Positions 1 through 12,749 of a DNA stretch of 64,000 nt are shown here, piece by piece (the first letter of the stretch is position 1; each line of letters starts with the position of its first letter). Both the position numbers and the translations under genes were made by a program. Where the stretch lies: NCBI GenBank assembly GCA_034509425.1, contig JAVTVJ010000846.1, positions 496,001 through 560,000 on the forward strand, read 5' to 3'. This DNA is from Eopsaltria australis. Its lineage: Eukaryota; Chordata; Aves; Passeriformes; Petroicidae. The notes below the pieces were generated by a model. It ran no database searches. It was not told the origin of the DNA and saw nothing but the letters and a program-made list of their open reading frames with translations.

Positions 1-3000
1 AGCACCTTCTTACACTTGGTAGAATAGCTTCACTGTTTAATTTTAGTGGGCCAGCTTTCTAAAAGACCTACTTCTCAATGCAAAGTATTTCTTGAATAAA
101 ATTTTAAAGTATCATATATAAACCATTACGTTTTATGCCTTTTTATTTTAGACATTTTGTGGTGTGCTTTGGAAATCGCACAGAATAGCCTGCACATGAA
201 GATTTCTAGGCATTTGTGTTATTTGGAAAGTGAGGCTTACAGTTGGAACATATTTTACAAACACAACGTACAGCTTTTCAACAGTATATAAATTCTGATT
301 AGCAAGTTTGTGAAAATATCCAAATAAGGCAGGAGGCATGGGGTCAGAGTAATCACTGTAAAAGTTGGTTTCCTTTGGTGTGTTCTCTGAGTTAAAAGCC
401 ACCCTTGTCATACGTATGTGTAGGTGGAAAAATTCTGATGAATAACAGCAATATCCCTATCGTGCTGGACTGCCCTTGGCTTTCTCAAATAAACATTTTC
501 TCTGGCATCATTGTGAAGTGGAAGTCAGACACATGCAGTGATAATTCTCTCAATTGACAGTGTACTACAGCCAGCCATTGAATAGCCAAATATTTGAAAT
601 GGTGCAGGAGAGAGTTATTACGACAGGATTTTCATATTTAGGGGAAGTAAGGTAAAAAAGGCAAACTAACTTTCCTATTTTCTTACAGTATCGGACGAGG
701 GAAATGAGAAAGTGATGGATCAAAATCTAACAGAGATTTTCTTTTGGGTTGACAAATCTCAATACAAGTGTAGATAGTTCTTAAACCAGCATGTATCTTC
801 CTCACATCAGTTTCAAGAATTGATCTGGAAAGACCAGATCACAGCTGACCTCTAAAAGACTGCTGTTTATACTGACATTTTTCAAACGTATCTGTTCATT
901 GGAGTAATGAGGAAAGTTCTCTCCTACCAGTTTGCTGTGTAAATTTTTACGTGATTCTTCTGTGAATTAAGTTGATTCAAGAAGAGTTTATTCACAAGTG
1001 GAGAGTACCTGACTGAATCCTAATATAGCTGTAGGAGGAAGTGGTTGGTAGTACTGTCCATGTAGTCTTTCACTGTGGCACTTCTCTTTTGTCCTGCAGT
1101 AGCAGCTAGTAATTTGAAAATGGCATTTCAGTCTGTAAAAGGTGGTTCATAAACTGCTGGGAGCAGTGAGGTGAGAACTGGGGAGCATAACTCCTAAAAT
1201 CACAGCTTCTGTTATTGTTCTGAGTGGATGAAAATCAATTAGTGGGACAAAGCGTCGAGATGCCGGGAAGCTTAATGTGGAGAAAACAACGACTCATGCT
1301 CCATTACAAACCGGATGGCTGTGGGGATGTTATTACAGTGTATCATCAAAACGGCAACAATTCGTTTGCCTTCGGTACCTGGTAGCCTGGGTTTGCCCTT
1401 TCCCTTCTTGGGTAGGAGGTCTTAGAGAGTCCCGTGTTCAGCGTGGTGGGAAGGAGTGGACCCACAGTAGAGCCCCTGGAGTTTGTTGGGAGTGGATGTG
1501 TGGTAGCAGATAGGTCAAACTGTCCACAGATTTCAGCTGTGGCCCATAGAAAAATTACGGAGTTTTGTTGTGTCAGACTTTTGTGGTTTGAAAACCGTAG
1601 CTACTTTGTTGCTCTCAGCAGTTAAGCAAATTCTATTTTCAGCTACTTTGAAGTAAAAAACCTGGGGTAAGAGGAGGGATCTGATTTCAGTAGCTGAGAA
1701 CAGAACTTGCCGGTGCAACCTGCATTCTCCTTCATGAGAGCTTCAGAAATGTAACCTTTTCTACTTCTGATTTGAGAACAGATTTTGAAGAAATATGTGA
1801 ACAGTTCTTTGCTATGTGGGTCAGAATTCTTCAATAATTCTTTGACCAGTAGTTGAATTTTATCACAGGAACAAAAGTGTTACGTTGGTGGCAGTTACAT
1901 CTCCTGTGACCCAAAGGGTGGCAAGGCATATGTTCTTTAGGAGTGCAATGAATGGCTTCTGACTAAAATTCTTCCCTCTGAGAAAGCTTCAGTTACTATT
2001 ATTATTCTGTGGAGCGCTAAAATAGAAAAAAGGCTACCAAAAGGGCTCTTTCCATTTCCTTGACATTTATGAGGGAGAAACACTTAAAAAAAGAGAAATG
2101 TTAGTTTATAGAAGTTGGTTGAGGCACTAAGATCAGCTATATATTTGAAATTTCTTTACAGTACTCAATATCAGTAATATTAAATTAGCAGCTATATTTT
2201 AATTCATTCCTAAACAAGGTTTTTGTTAAATATTTAATCAATTTATGTAAATTTCTTCAAGGAAATGTATATTCTAACTGAAGGAAGAAGTCTGCAGTGT
2301 ATTTTTTATTTTAGAAGGGTTGAGGTTTCTTTTAGTTGAGTCCATTTTTCTACGCATATATTCTAGTCTGAATATATCAAATACTAAAAATTGCTTTAAT
2401 ATTATATTGACAGAAGATTTTCATAGCAGTAATGCTAGATGTTTTCTTTGTAATGCTTTTTAAGGGGATGCCCAGTGAGCAAGATTTCAGTGTGTAAAAG
2501 TTTTGAGTCAGATTACACAGCCAAAGAGGTTTTTGTTCATAAAGAATATAATTTCTTACATAGGCAGTGATTTTAACAGAGTTGAAGAAGCTAGATCCAG
2601 ACTTTAACTGATATCAAGTTAATGATATTTTTTCATTCGTGTGCTTGCTGATGCGACTTTTAAAGCAATTTACTGTTTAACTTTTTAAACATGACATTTC
2701 AAATGCTCCTTTTAGCACCAGAACTCTATACATAAATGGATTTGTGAAAGTTGCTTGCAGTTTTATATGACTTGGAGTTCTATCCAGATTTATGGATTCA
2801 AATTTTGTTTGCTTTTTGAGTTCTTGGCAAGATTTCTTTATGCACTGATTGTGAATTACTAAGGTAGCAGTTGCAATTTTTCTGCAGTGCAGGCTTGACT
2901 GTAGTAATTCCTGTTTTGTACTGTCTGGTCAACTGGCCTGTCCTGCTGTCTCAGTTGGGGCACATTCTAGAAGGTTTTTTGGAAGTTTTTGGTAAAGTGC

Positions 3001-3693
3001 CTGATAGGGTAAATTCGACTTAACATTACATAGCTGAAAATATGCAAATGCAGCCAGGACTGATGCTTCATTGTTTTGATATTGACAAACATAGGAAGAG
3101 AACAGAAGTCACAGTTAAATGAGGAACTTTGTTATGACAGAAGGAGAAGGAAAGATGTAGAGCTGTATTATTTGTCATGGTACTTTAAAGCAAAAACTGG
3201 ATATCCATCACAAAATATCAGTTTGAGATACTGATTTTCACTGAGCTAGCCTAGAGTTGTTTAGCATTACAACTAATGCTGTCAACAAAAGTATGTCTAA
3301 AACTATGTTTGATGACGAGGGTCAGGATGGCCTACCATGAGTTAAGTCCAGAAAGTTAAAAGGTGAAATGAAAACTATGACTGCATAATTTAAAATTCTG
3401 AGCTACAGTCTTCACTTAATCTGAGTTCAATGTATTTTCCTGAATGGATAGTATTCTGAGGTTGAGAAACACAAACCTTTTTTCATTTTTTCATTTTTCA
3501 TTTATTGTCTTGTTTAGCCTTTTCAGGCATGCAAAGAGGCTAGTTCAATAGATTAATTTTTACCAAATGGAAAAAATCCATGCTAAGTTTCCTTGTGACT
3601 GTTTCACTTCTTTGGAGAATAAATATGTCCATGAGAGTTTTGCCTTTTTTATGTATTGTTCCTCTGTAAGAAAGATAGGCTTTGATATTTAAC

Positions 3694-3728
<35 letters not shown>

Positions 3729-3749
3729 GTTACTACTATTATTATTACT
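3694..3749. repeat. (TTA)n microsatellite
   Basis: An uninterrupted TTA run covers 3694-3728 and continues as an imperfect TTA/CTA run to about 3749. On the opposite strand it reads as AAT/AAC codons, which makes an artefactual poly-Asn open frame and not a gene. Likely to vary in length between individuals. Confidence 0.95.
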
Positions 3750-4087
3750 GTTAGTTTCTCTTCTTTTTAAATACATTCATGAGAGAAAATATCAGCTTTT
3801 CCTATAAGTGAGTTTTAAAAAACACATTTGTGTCCGTGTCTAGCTATAGTATGCTTATTAAACAAAGTAATTTTTATATACTCCTGAAGAAATAGGTAAA
3901 ACATTTCAAGCTGTGACTTCCTTTTGATGAATAAAAAATGATAGTATATAACTTATTCCAAAATAAATTTAAGTATATGGGTGGAAAGTGAGTTGAGAAA
4001 TTGGTCCACTGTAGCATTTTTATCTAGATATATATTGTCTGTTAATGTAAAACCATGCAACATTTGGTTTTATATTAAGAGTACCAA

Positions 4088-4140
4088 TAAGAGAATACTA
4101 TTATTCTCTTACTATTATTATTCTAACAATAAGAGAATAA
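4088..4140. repeat. Overlapping inverted repeats (hairpin / cruciform candidate)
   Basis: 4088-4097 (TAAGAGAATA) and 4102-4111 (TATTCTCTTA) form a perfect 10-bp stem with a 4-nt loop. The 13-mer CAATAAGAGAATA at 4085-4097 recurs at 4127-4139, so the central TATTCTCTTA arm can pair with either flanking copy. It sits about 400 bp upstream of AUH exon 4. No mobile-element family is recognised. Confidence 0.8.
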
Positions 4141-4510
4141 TAAGAATACAGTATGAAAAACACATATTTATCAGACTTTGTGACACAGTTGGGAAAATAA
4201 AATAGTATGACAGATGAACCATAAGCATTGATGGTACTGTTCATAAATTATTTTAATAAGAGAAAAAGAAATGTCACTGAGAAGAATATACTTAGGGAAA
4301 ATTTTATTGTGAATAATGTCTTTTTTGTTTGTTTGTTTTGGGCTTTTTGGTTTTGTTTTTGTCTTTCCTTGATAAATAGTTCATGTTTTCCTTGAAATCT
4401 GTGGAAAATTTATGTGACCAATTTAAACTCGTCTAAAAGTAGACTTACATTTTTTATAGATGAAGAAATATTTTACTTTTTCAAATGTGTCTACAATACT
4501 GTTTACAGCT

Positions 4511-4541
4511 TGCTAACATATATATGAAATGTCACTTTCAG
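4511..4541 (+). promoter_or_regulatory. AUH: Branch point and 3' splice site of AUH exon 4
   Basis: TGCTAAC at 4511-4517 is close to the optimal vertebrate branch-site consensus; its likely branch adenine (4516) is 25 nt before the acceptor AG at 4540-4541. The tract just before the AG is short (CACTTTCAG) and interrupted by ATATATATG, so a strong branch site may compensate for a weak polypyrimidine tract. The acceptor itself is firm because the downstream protein matches AUH; branch-site use is inferred. Confidence 0.6.
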
Positions 4542-4628
4542 GTGCTGACCTTAAGGAAAGGGCAAAAATGCACTCAAGTGAAGTTAGTTCTTTTGTCTCC
4601 AGAGCAAGAGCAACTATTAATGAATTGG
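4542..4628 (+). CDS. AUH: AUH exon 4 (methylglutaconyl-CoA hydratase, partial)
   Basis: 87-nt internal exon, AG acceptor at 4540-4541 and strong donor GG|GTAAGT at 4629. It begins with the last two bases of a split Gly codon (human Gly140 equivalent), then encodes ADLKERAKM, SSEV, FVSRARATINEL, and ends after base 1 of an Ala codon. ADLKER is the crotonase segment after the Cys-Ala-Gly turn; backbone amides near this turn help form the oxyanion hole that holds the acyl-CoA thioester carbonyl. AUH hydrates 3-methylglutaconyl-CoA to HMG-CoA in mitochondrial leucine breakdown and also binds AU-rich RNA; the lysine-rich RNA-binding helix would be encoded upstream. The paralogue ECHDC2 is less likely: its equivalent, as I recall it, reads KEREQM, whereas this has KERAKM. 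Phase 1 at both ends matches the other exons found here. Confidence 0.95.
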
Positions 4629-6124
4629 GTAAGTAACCTCTCCCTTGAAAAATGTTATTGTAACTGTAACTTGAGAATGTTAGAGTAGAGGAGTGACATA
4701 AACCTGCATAGTTAATTCTTGGTAGGTATCCCTAACTATGTAGTATCACATCACAGATCTTGACTTGGAATAAACCCATTAAGGATTATTGAGTATATTA
4801 ATAAATATGAATCATGGTGCATTTATTCTTTTAAAATGTTCCAAGTTGAGGTAAACATTTTTGGAGAATGCTAGAAAAGCTAAATCTCAACTGAAATAGA
4901 GGTGATTTCATATAGAATGGATTGCTCAGTGGTATCAAAGTGATTTAGAATTCAGTTTTTACTATTGCATTCTTTTGGTTGATATAATTAGTACAGTCTA
5001 GTTCCTTTTGGAAACATGTTAAACATCAGCTGCTGATAGAAATTTAGCTGCTGAAGTACTTTAAAATTTTGTTTAATATATTTGGGTACAGCAAGACCTG
5101 CTAATAGTTTTGGATTTTAATCAACTTGTACCAATTTTTAAGGATAATAATTTCTCTGTACATTTTACTTTAGAAATTGACAAATCATTATATTTCTACA
5201 TCTCTGCTGATCAGTTTAAATATAATTACTTTTCAGCAGGTTATTGCCGATATGATCTGTTGAAAAGAGAAGCGTAGTGTTCCAACTTTAAAGGAATTAA
5301 TTTTCTACATCTAATTTTAACTTCTGTATAAAACATATTCTGTCACTTGAAATTTTGGCACACAACTCTGAGGAATAAATAATTACTTGGAAAATTTATT
5401 TAGATGCATTTCCTTAAGAACACTATGTCACATTTTGGTTTGGCCGAATGTTATGAATGGATAGCAGGGTTTTTTTTAGGTATGTGACAAACTGCTGAAG
5501 AATGAAACTTTGATTAGGTGATTCATGGAGATACTTATGTCCTGAAATGACTGTCATGTTTTTGAAGTGAAGTAGACACTCAAGACTGTTTAAATAAGTG
5601 AAATCTGTAAAATTGAATAGATTGTTAATTTCCTGCAGCTGATACTGTATGTCATGCTGGTATTTGCCCTTTTATTGGAATGCCAAAAAAGCGGCAACAA
5701 GTTGTTGCATTCATTTACTTTGTAAGAATTTTGAGAGGCTTTCTTAACATTAAGTAATAATTTTTCAGCCTTGCTTGGCTTGAAGTTACTGGAAATACTT
5801 TAAGCTGCTATTAACATTTGAATATGGGCAACTGGTTTCAAGATTTTCATGTGATTAGTAAATAGGTTTTTTAAAATTGGTTATTTTCAAATTTTTAAGT
5901 GAGAAAACTTCTAAAGTCTGAAGAAATATTTGTATTTGGCATTCTTTACTGAATGACTGGAAAATATTCACAGCTATTTGATGCTTTGTTTTGCCTCAGG
6001 GTTGAAAAAACTTTGAGAAAAATGTTTGATTGTTTTCATCTTCATTAAGGTTCCTGTGAGAGTATTTAACTACTGAATATGTAAGCAAATCTTCAGTGTT
6101 ATGTACAGTGAATTACTTGTCACA

Positions 6125-6575
6125 GTCAGTTTCACTAGACCATTCTCAGAGCCCCACCAGCCTGGCCTTGAACACTTCCAGGACATCCACAGCTTCTCTA
6201 GGCAACCTGTTCCAGTGCCACACCACCCTCACAGTAAAGAATTTCTTCCTAAAACCTACTCCCTTCCAGTTTGAATCCGTTCATCTTGTCCTGTTGCTAC
6301 AGGCTCTTGTAAAAAGTACCTCTCCATATTTCTTCTAGCCTCCCTTCAGGTAGTGGAGGGCTGCAATTATGTCACTCCAAAGCCTTCTCTCTTCCAGGCT
6401 TAACAATCCCAGTTCTGTCAGCCTTTCCTCACTGGGGAGGTGCTCCATCCCTCTGATGAACTTGGTGTCCTTCCTCTGGTCTCACTCCACTGTTCACTCA
6501 TACCAGCAGGTCAATGTCCATCCTGTGATGAGGATCCAGAGCTGAATGCATTACCCCAGGTGGGGGTCTTATTGT
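6125..6575 (-). mobile_element. CR1 LINE fragment, 3' region, both ends missing
   Basis: On the minus strand this reads as the C-terminal reverse-transcriptase part and the start of the 3' UTR of a chicken-repeat-1 element: the stretch about coming from a colour of GAGGAAAGGCTGA, TACCTGAAGGGAGGCT, TTACTGTGAGGGTGG and GGAACAGGTTGCC-type blocks known from avian CR1. It is 5' truncated as usual, but also lacks the terminal region with the ATTCTATGA-type repeats, stopping near 6125. Many substitutions and stops make it an old inactive copy. Boundaries are good to about 20 bp. Plus-strand open frames here (6096-6338, 6440-6634) are antisense shadows. Confidence 0.92.
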
Positions 6576-8678
6576 GTCACTCTCTACATCAGGAAATGGT
6601 AGACAACATTAAAAAAATATTTATAGGAGGTTAGATTAATTGGGTGCATAAGATGTCCCTTTGTGTAATGCCTTGATGAATAGAAATGGATATTAATTTT
6701 GTAGGAAGTCAGAGGTTCTTAGTGTTTTTTTTATTCTTCTGAAGAAGTGATCTGTCATTGCAAAATGTAATTTATGTAGAAGCATAGGAACATTGTATTT
6801 GCATTTGGTCACTGCAATTAATCTGTATATTGAATATAATAATGTTATTTTTCTTGCCCAGCAACAACTAGAATGTTGTGAGATAGTTAAAGAGGGGAAA
6901 CAATTTTCAAATTAATATTTACCACTGCAGAATGTTATGTAGCTAGGGAACAATATTTCCAATCTCCTATTTTGTTCTTTCTATCTGAGTTTAATACTAT
7001 AATCTCATTTAAAATGTATTCTACTTTTTGCTTTTCAGAATTGGGTCATGTTTTGATAATTGCATTTGTATTCAGATGTGTGACCTAGTAAGGAGTTAGG
7101 TCTTTTTAGCTGTATTTTTAGAAAGAATACCATTAAGTTACCTTTGTAGATGAAAAACAGTAAAGATTAATTATGTCTTGAGCAACTAGATAAACTTAGC
7201 TTTTTAGAATTGACATCCTTTGGCTTTCTTTAGTTTCTGTAAATTTCATCGCATGAAAAATTCTTACACTGGTTGTTTTGTAAAAAGCTGTAGTATCGGT
7301 TTGGAATTCAGCTGCAGAAGGGAATTTTCTGGAAATTAAAAGCATACTGCACTTATTTATATGGGAATAATTTATAGCTTCTTGCTAAATTTGGGTGAAG
7401 AAGTAAGACTGCAGTAAATATGACTTTGTTTAAAAATAAATGCATGAAGAAAAAGCTGAAAAAATTGAACAGAGCCATTAGTTGCAGAACTTAGAGCTTT
7501 AAGTTGGTGAGGGGGAAATCAAAACAGCCTTTATTTTTAGCAGTGGTTTCTTTTGCTAAAATTATACTAGAATTGTGGAGGTTTATTTGGGGGTTTGGGT
7601 TTGTGTGTGTGTGTCTGGGGTTTTTTGTACTTTTTTCTTTGTTTTTTTTTTTAATAGTAAGAATTATAAGACTACTTGTCCATTACTATATTCTGCCTTT
7701 AAGCACTTCCTTACTGATGTAAGGTTGTCTTTACCCTCAAGAAATTAGGAGAGAAAAGCCTTAATAGATCTCTTGTAACTATGCACAACAAGACAGGCCT
7801 GGCTAAATTACATCAAGTGATAATGATTTCCAGGAGCCTTGTTTTTGAGGCTTTGGGGGGGAAAAAACCCCATCACTGTGGGTCAGATCTTCAATATGTA
7901 TTTTATAGTATGCCTCCTATTAAGTCCAAGTTGTTCTTTGTGCTGGCTGTGGGGTCACGACTGTGATAGTGTGTGTGTGTATGTTGTCTTTTGGGATTTC
8001 AGTTGCAGAAGAGACTGAGGCTATGTATGGAGATGAATGCAATAGCCGCACTTCTCAGTAAAAACACCATATTTAATAAAAATAAAAACTGAAGCTGTAG
8101 AAAGAATTTCAATTCAGCAAATACATGTAATTACTCAGATTGACATTTGGCCCCAACTTCTATTGAGAAACACCATTGATTAGGAAAGCTTTTCCAAAGA
8201 ATGTAGGCATAAGTGCCCAAATCCCATAAATGGGGAATAAAAATTGGAGGCTGCCTTTCTTGGTTACTTTTTAAAATTAATATGTGTTCAGGCTCGTTTT
8301 TATTCCACATTTGGAGGCAAAACACCTTACTCATGGCCTGATGAAACCTAGATCTGGACGAAGTTAAGAATGAATTTTTAAAATAAAATACTGAAGTTAC
8401 TTGTTTTCTGTTGGTCTTGTTACATTATAACAAATCTTACAGGTCTTCGTTGAAAACATTTGATTAGTTTTGATGCATAAGGTGTGATACAGCTTTAATA
8501 TGTGGTGATACTTAGTAATTTTGTACATAATTCTATCCCATATGGTTGATTTTAACGTAGTCTTCTTTGAATGAAATCACCCTGAATGAAAGCACCTTGT
8601 GGTCAGTTTCTTGCATTTGTGGGGTTTTTTTGTGTGTTTTTTATTTTATTCAGAGCAGATACAGTTCTATATTCCAGA

Positions 8679-8727
8679 TTTTTTCTGTCCTTTTTTCTGT
8701 CCTTTTTTTCCAGCATTTTTTCTGTCC
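8679..8727. repeat. TTTTTTCTGTCC repeat, three copies
   Basis: The 12-mer TTTTTTCTGTCC occurs at 8679-8690, 8691-8702 and 8716-8727; the first two are directly adjacent and the third follows a 13-nt T-rich spacer. It produces artefactual Phe/Ser-rich open frames in all three plus-strand frames (8567-8828), none of which I regard as a gene. Confidence 0.9.
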
Positions 8728-9267
8728 TTCTGTCTTTCAATCATCACCAAACTTTTAATTTACCTAAAAGAGTGCTCTTGTTCATCCTTCAGACAAACAT
8801 CCTCTTTTCAGAAAAGTTCCTAGTTTGACTATTGAAGATCACGCATACATGCATTTTGTGGTGCCACATTATATGCTAAGGTTTGGTTTTGGATGCAAGC
8901 TGTCACAAATTGGTTTCAGAGGTCCCAAGAATGGTATCAGGATTATAAAAAAAATTCACTTGATTGCTGGTCTGCTAGCTGCTACCCCACCTTCCCATTA
9001 AGAAGGCTTAAAAATAAGCAAGAACTATCATTGATGAGGTCAGTGCTGTGTCTTGCTTTACTATTTGGATTTCTGAGGCTACTGTGGAGCTTTGGTTAGC
9101 ATTTTAAACCTGGTTTAGTAGTGAACACTCAAAATTTACCAAATTTACCAAATCCATCTGTGTTTGCTGGAAGTAGATCTGGCCATCAAAGATGGAGTAC
9201 TCCAGTTTGAAATCCTTTGATAAGAGCTGTGGATTTCTCTCTTAGGGAAGAGAGATACAGGCTATGC

Positions 9268-9284
9268 TTTTTTTTTTTTTTTTT
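9268..9284. repeat. Poly-T run (T17)
   Basis: Uninterrupted run of 17 T. I see no SINE or processed-pseudogene body next to it, so it is recorded as a simple homopolymer. Confidence 0.9.
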
Positions 9285-12197
9285 GCATTTACTGGGAAGC
9301 TGAATGAAATTTCAGATAGCTATCAAATTTGGAAAAGGATAAATAAAAGCTAGCAGAGCCATGCTTAGCAGACAGCCTCAGGCATCATGGTCTTTCTGTG
9401 TGGCTGACACTGTGAAAAGTAGATCTTATCACAGCATTTCGCTTGCTGTATTATGATGTTGCCTGTTTGATTAAATGTACAGCATAACGAATGCAATCCT
9501 TGGGTGCTAGCGTTCTGAGTGTGTTGCTGGACTCTTGGTTGTTTTCCAGTGGTAGATTTACTTCTTCTCTTGATATTGAATTAATTTAAGATAGCCCTTG
9601 ACTAAATGTTGTCTGATCCTGGTGCTACTGTACAGCCATGACAAAAATCAACATAATCTCAGCAGTAGTTTTAGTTTTTCTTCTGGTAGTAATTCCAAAT
9701 TTTGATCTGTGAGGACAAGAGGCTATGCTCTGGACATGGGTCTTAAAGTTTCCTTCCACAAAGGTAACTGTACCAAAAGTAGGGTGCTACTTGCTCACAG
9801 GGTTTATTGAGATCGTCATAGCCAGTTTGCACTGTGTTAAAATAGGCCTCCAGTGTCGCTTGCTGTCCAGGGCTTCCATTCCCTCTCCAGGGAGCCACAC
9901 TGTGCATGTTTGATGCATTGGTAACACTATCCTTTCCTCATCCTGTTCAGGTTTGAAATTCCGTGTTCCAATTCTGAATGAGAGAGAATAGTTTGTTAGC
10001 TGTTTGCTTAGCCTGACTTGGTCTCTGGCTCTGTTCCTTGAAAGAATTGGTATTCAAAGGGTAGCAGCTCCTGCCATGGTACTGAAAGCATAGTGCTGTT
10101 TTTCTGTCAAAGAAATCCTGAGCTTACTGCTTGGGCCAAGCACAAGGCTTTGACTTCAGAATTGTCAAGTCCTGTAGTGAATACACCTTTTGCCCAGGTA
10201 GGCACTGCCTTGATGGTATTACTAAGCTAGCTTATAAAAAAAACATTATGCTTACTGTGAAATGTTAGGGAGTGTTTCTTCTGTAGTGTTCTGTGAATGA
10301 ATGGTCTTGAAACTATTACTTGATAAATTATGCTGATTTAGAAAGAAAAATATTTTAACAATAAACTGGGGAATGTATTGTGTCAAATGAGAATGCTAGT
10401 AATAATAAAGTGTGTATTATCTTCATACTGTAAATCAGAAAAGTAGACAATAAAAAAATGAAAACTGTATCTAATTTGATTCTCCTAACAACCAGAGATT
10501 ATATTAGACTATAGTTGTGTGTGTATATTATATAGCGACTTGAGTTTTGTGTGCTCTTTAAGAAAGAAAAAAAATTTACATAGAAGTAGAGTGTAAAAAT
10601 GTAGCCGAATTCATTTATCTCCTTTGTGGTTCATAAATTCACTGTTTGATTACATGCTGTGCTGTTTTTGTGTGAGTAATAAGTTCCTAAATGTACTTAG
10701 TAAGAGTAAAAAATACAAGAAATAATCTTCATTTTTCTTCTATCCAAAGCTGTCATTCATTTGCACAGAAGGTGGATTCTGTCATCTAGGTTTTACTTCA
10801 TCATGTCTTACTGAGGGCAGAATGAGACTACAAGATGAAACACTAGTAAATATGAAGAAACTGAAGAATCTGTTTATCACACTGAAGTGTGTTACTGGAG
10901 ATGATTGGAATATCCAAATGATTTTCTGTAGTACAAGAAAATCATGGAAGAGTTAGATACAGAAAATTGTAGGTGAAGAGTTTAATTAAACCACTTCTTC
11001 CATTCCCATTAGTTTCTCAGTTTCTGTTTCTATTACCAAGAATGTAGAACACACTGTCTCTCTTACTTGTCCATAATAAGGTGCCAAATAGAACTTTTAA
11101 AAATAAAGAATATAATATTCCTCTATTAAAGTTGGAACTTTTCAATTAAAAAATAGATTATTTCTATGTTATATGTAAGAGTGAGTGATTAATGGAGGAA
11201 ACTGAGAAATTAATAGGATTGAGTGGAGTGCTTTAGCCTCTGTCAAAATAAATGGAAGAAAAACTTTATGAATACCTTTTGCTTAATAATCAGCTGAATG
11301 TGCAGTAACCATTTTCATTAAAAAGCAAAATTTCTTTACAAATACTAAAAAATACAATTTTTTATGGAGCTCTACTGTTATTGATTGTCTGCCTGAACTT
11401 TGAAGGTATTAAAGTAAAGACAGTAATGTTCAAATAAGTCTATCAACAGTTGTAGTCTATTAAGCTTCTTATCTAAAGTACAGGAATTAGAGGGTACCTA
11501 AAAGCCTTTCACAGTTGTAACTAGCAAATGTATGACACAGAACTGTGTATTCAGACTTTAAAGTGTGGTTGTTTTTGCAGATGAATATATTTTTGAAACA
11601 TATGGGGATGCAGAAATTAATTCAATAATCACTTTGTCATTATTTTTAGACTTAGGAGAGGTAAAGCTTTGTAACATTTAATTACTTGCTCTGTGCAGAA
11701 ATGGTTTGACCAATCTTCTTTACCCTGAAGTTCATGTAGGAAGATTTGGCAGTCTCAGCCACTTTAAAACGTTGCTGCATATGCTGGTTGGTTTTCTTTG
11801 TGTTACAGAATGGATGGAAGTACTTGTTGAAGTATTTTGCTTCGGTTAGCTTTTTTCCCCATAGAAGAGTCTTGTTTTGATGGTAGTGCTTGCAACTAAA
11901 AATGAAAGCAAACTCTTGTAGTCTCTGACTTGATTACAGATTTTGCAAGCCAAGGTAACTGCCTGAAACGAAGCTCATTGTAAAGGTTATATGCCATCAC
12001 AATGCTAAAAGGTCCCCAAAATGAAATCAAGATACAGTGCTGTGTTGTAATTATTTTTCTGATTTCCTGTGACATAAATTATTTAATATGTTAAATGTGA
12101 TTATATTGTTCCTAGTGTAAAGAATATTCCAGTTATCAGAATTGCACATGGACTGCCTCTACTTGCCACTCAGGGGGCATAGTTTATGCCTTTTATG

Positions 12198-12224
12198 CCC
12201 CCCCCCCCCCCTTTTTTTTTTTTT
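12198..12224. repeat. Adjacent C14 and T13 homopolymers
   Basis: Fourteen C (12198-12211) followed at once by thirteen T (12212-12224), a 27-nt pure pyrimidine tract. Such junctions are prone to polymerase slippage, so the exact lengths may be unreliable in the assembly. Confidence 0.9.
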
Positions 12225-12749
12225 AAGTTAAAAGATCTTAGTTTTTATAATCAAGAGCCACATCGTCAAGAATCTGGGTAGTGAAGAGGTGGAAGAGAAA
12301 TCTATTCTGAATTACAAAATAAGAATATTTAAGTATAAACTTAATTATTTAAAAAACAAAGTAAAAATCCATTCCCAGTTATCAGCAAGCTAGGATGTAG
12401 TTTCAAATAATCATTACTGCTGATTCAAAATTCCTATTTATGTCTGTGACCTTTTGAAAATTCTTTTATAACTTGTAACCAGACAACTTCGAGATTTTGG
12501 GTTCTTAAAGAAACTATATAAAGTAACAGATCTCAAATCTTTCAATGATGGTGTAGGAATCAGCCCATAGACTTGCAGTATTATATGGCTTTAAGCTATT
12601 TTAACTTGAAATTTTGGGGGCATGTGATCATTCTTTTTATTATTTTTATTTATTATTATTAATTTGAAGTCTTCTTGTTACTATATTTAAATAAAAGGAC
12701 TAAGAAATGGGGAGGGAACTTTCTTATCTGTAGATTAAAAATTGTCCTT

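Larger units (their letters stand above)
1..4541 (+). other. AUH: AUH intron 3, 3' portion
   Basis: AT-rich non-coding sequence leading to the exon 4 acceptor. I found no segment that would encode the expected end of exon 3 (residues leading to the Cys-Ala-Gly before exon 4), so exons 1-3 must lie upstream of the window. Contents: a slightly GC/CpG-richer patch at about 1240-1560, a TTA microsatellite at 3694-3749 and overlapping hairpins at 4088-4140. I see nothing else recognisable. That this is intron 3 is inferred from exon 4 being the first coding segment. Confidence 0.8.

Noticed and set aside
3540..3776. Minus-strand frame with a long Asn run
   Set aside because: Generated by the TTA microsatellite at 3694-3749.
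4485..4688. Plus-strand frame overlapping AUH exon 4
   Set aside because: It is in a different frame from the AUH protein; only the exon 4542-4628 in its own frame matches AUH.
12636..12665. AUUUA-rich stretch, tempting because AUH binds AU-rich RNA (possible autoregulation)
   Set aside because: AT-rich introns contain such pentamers by chance; AUH is mainly mitochondrial; nothing marks this site over others.
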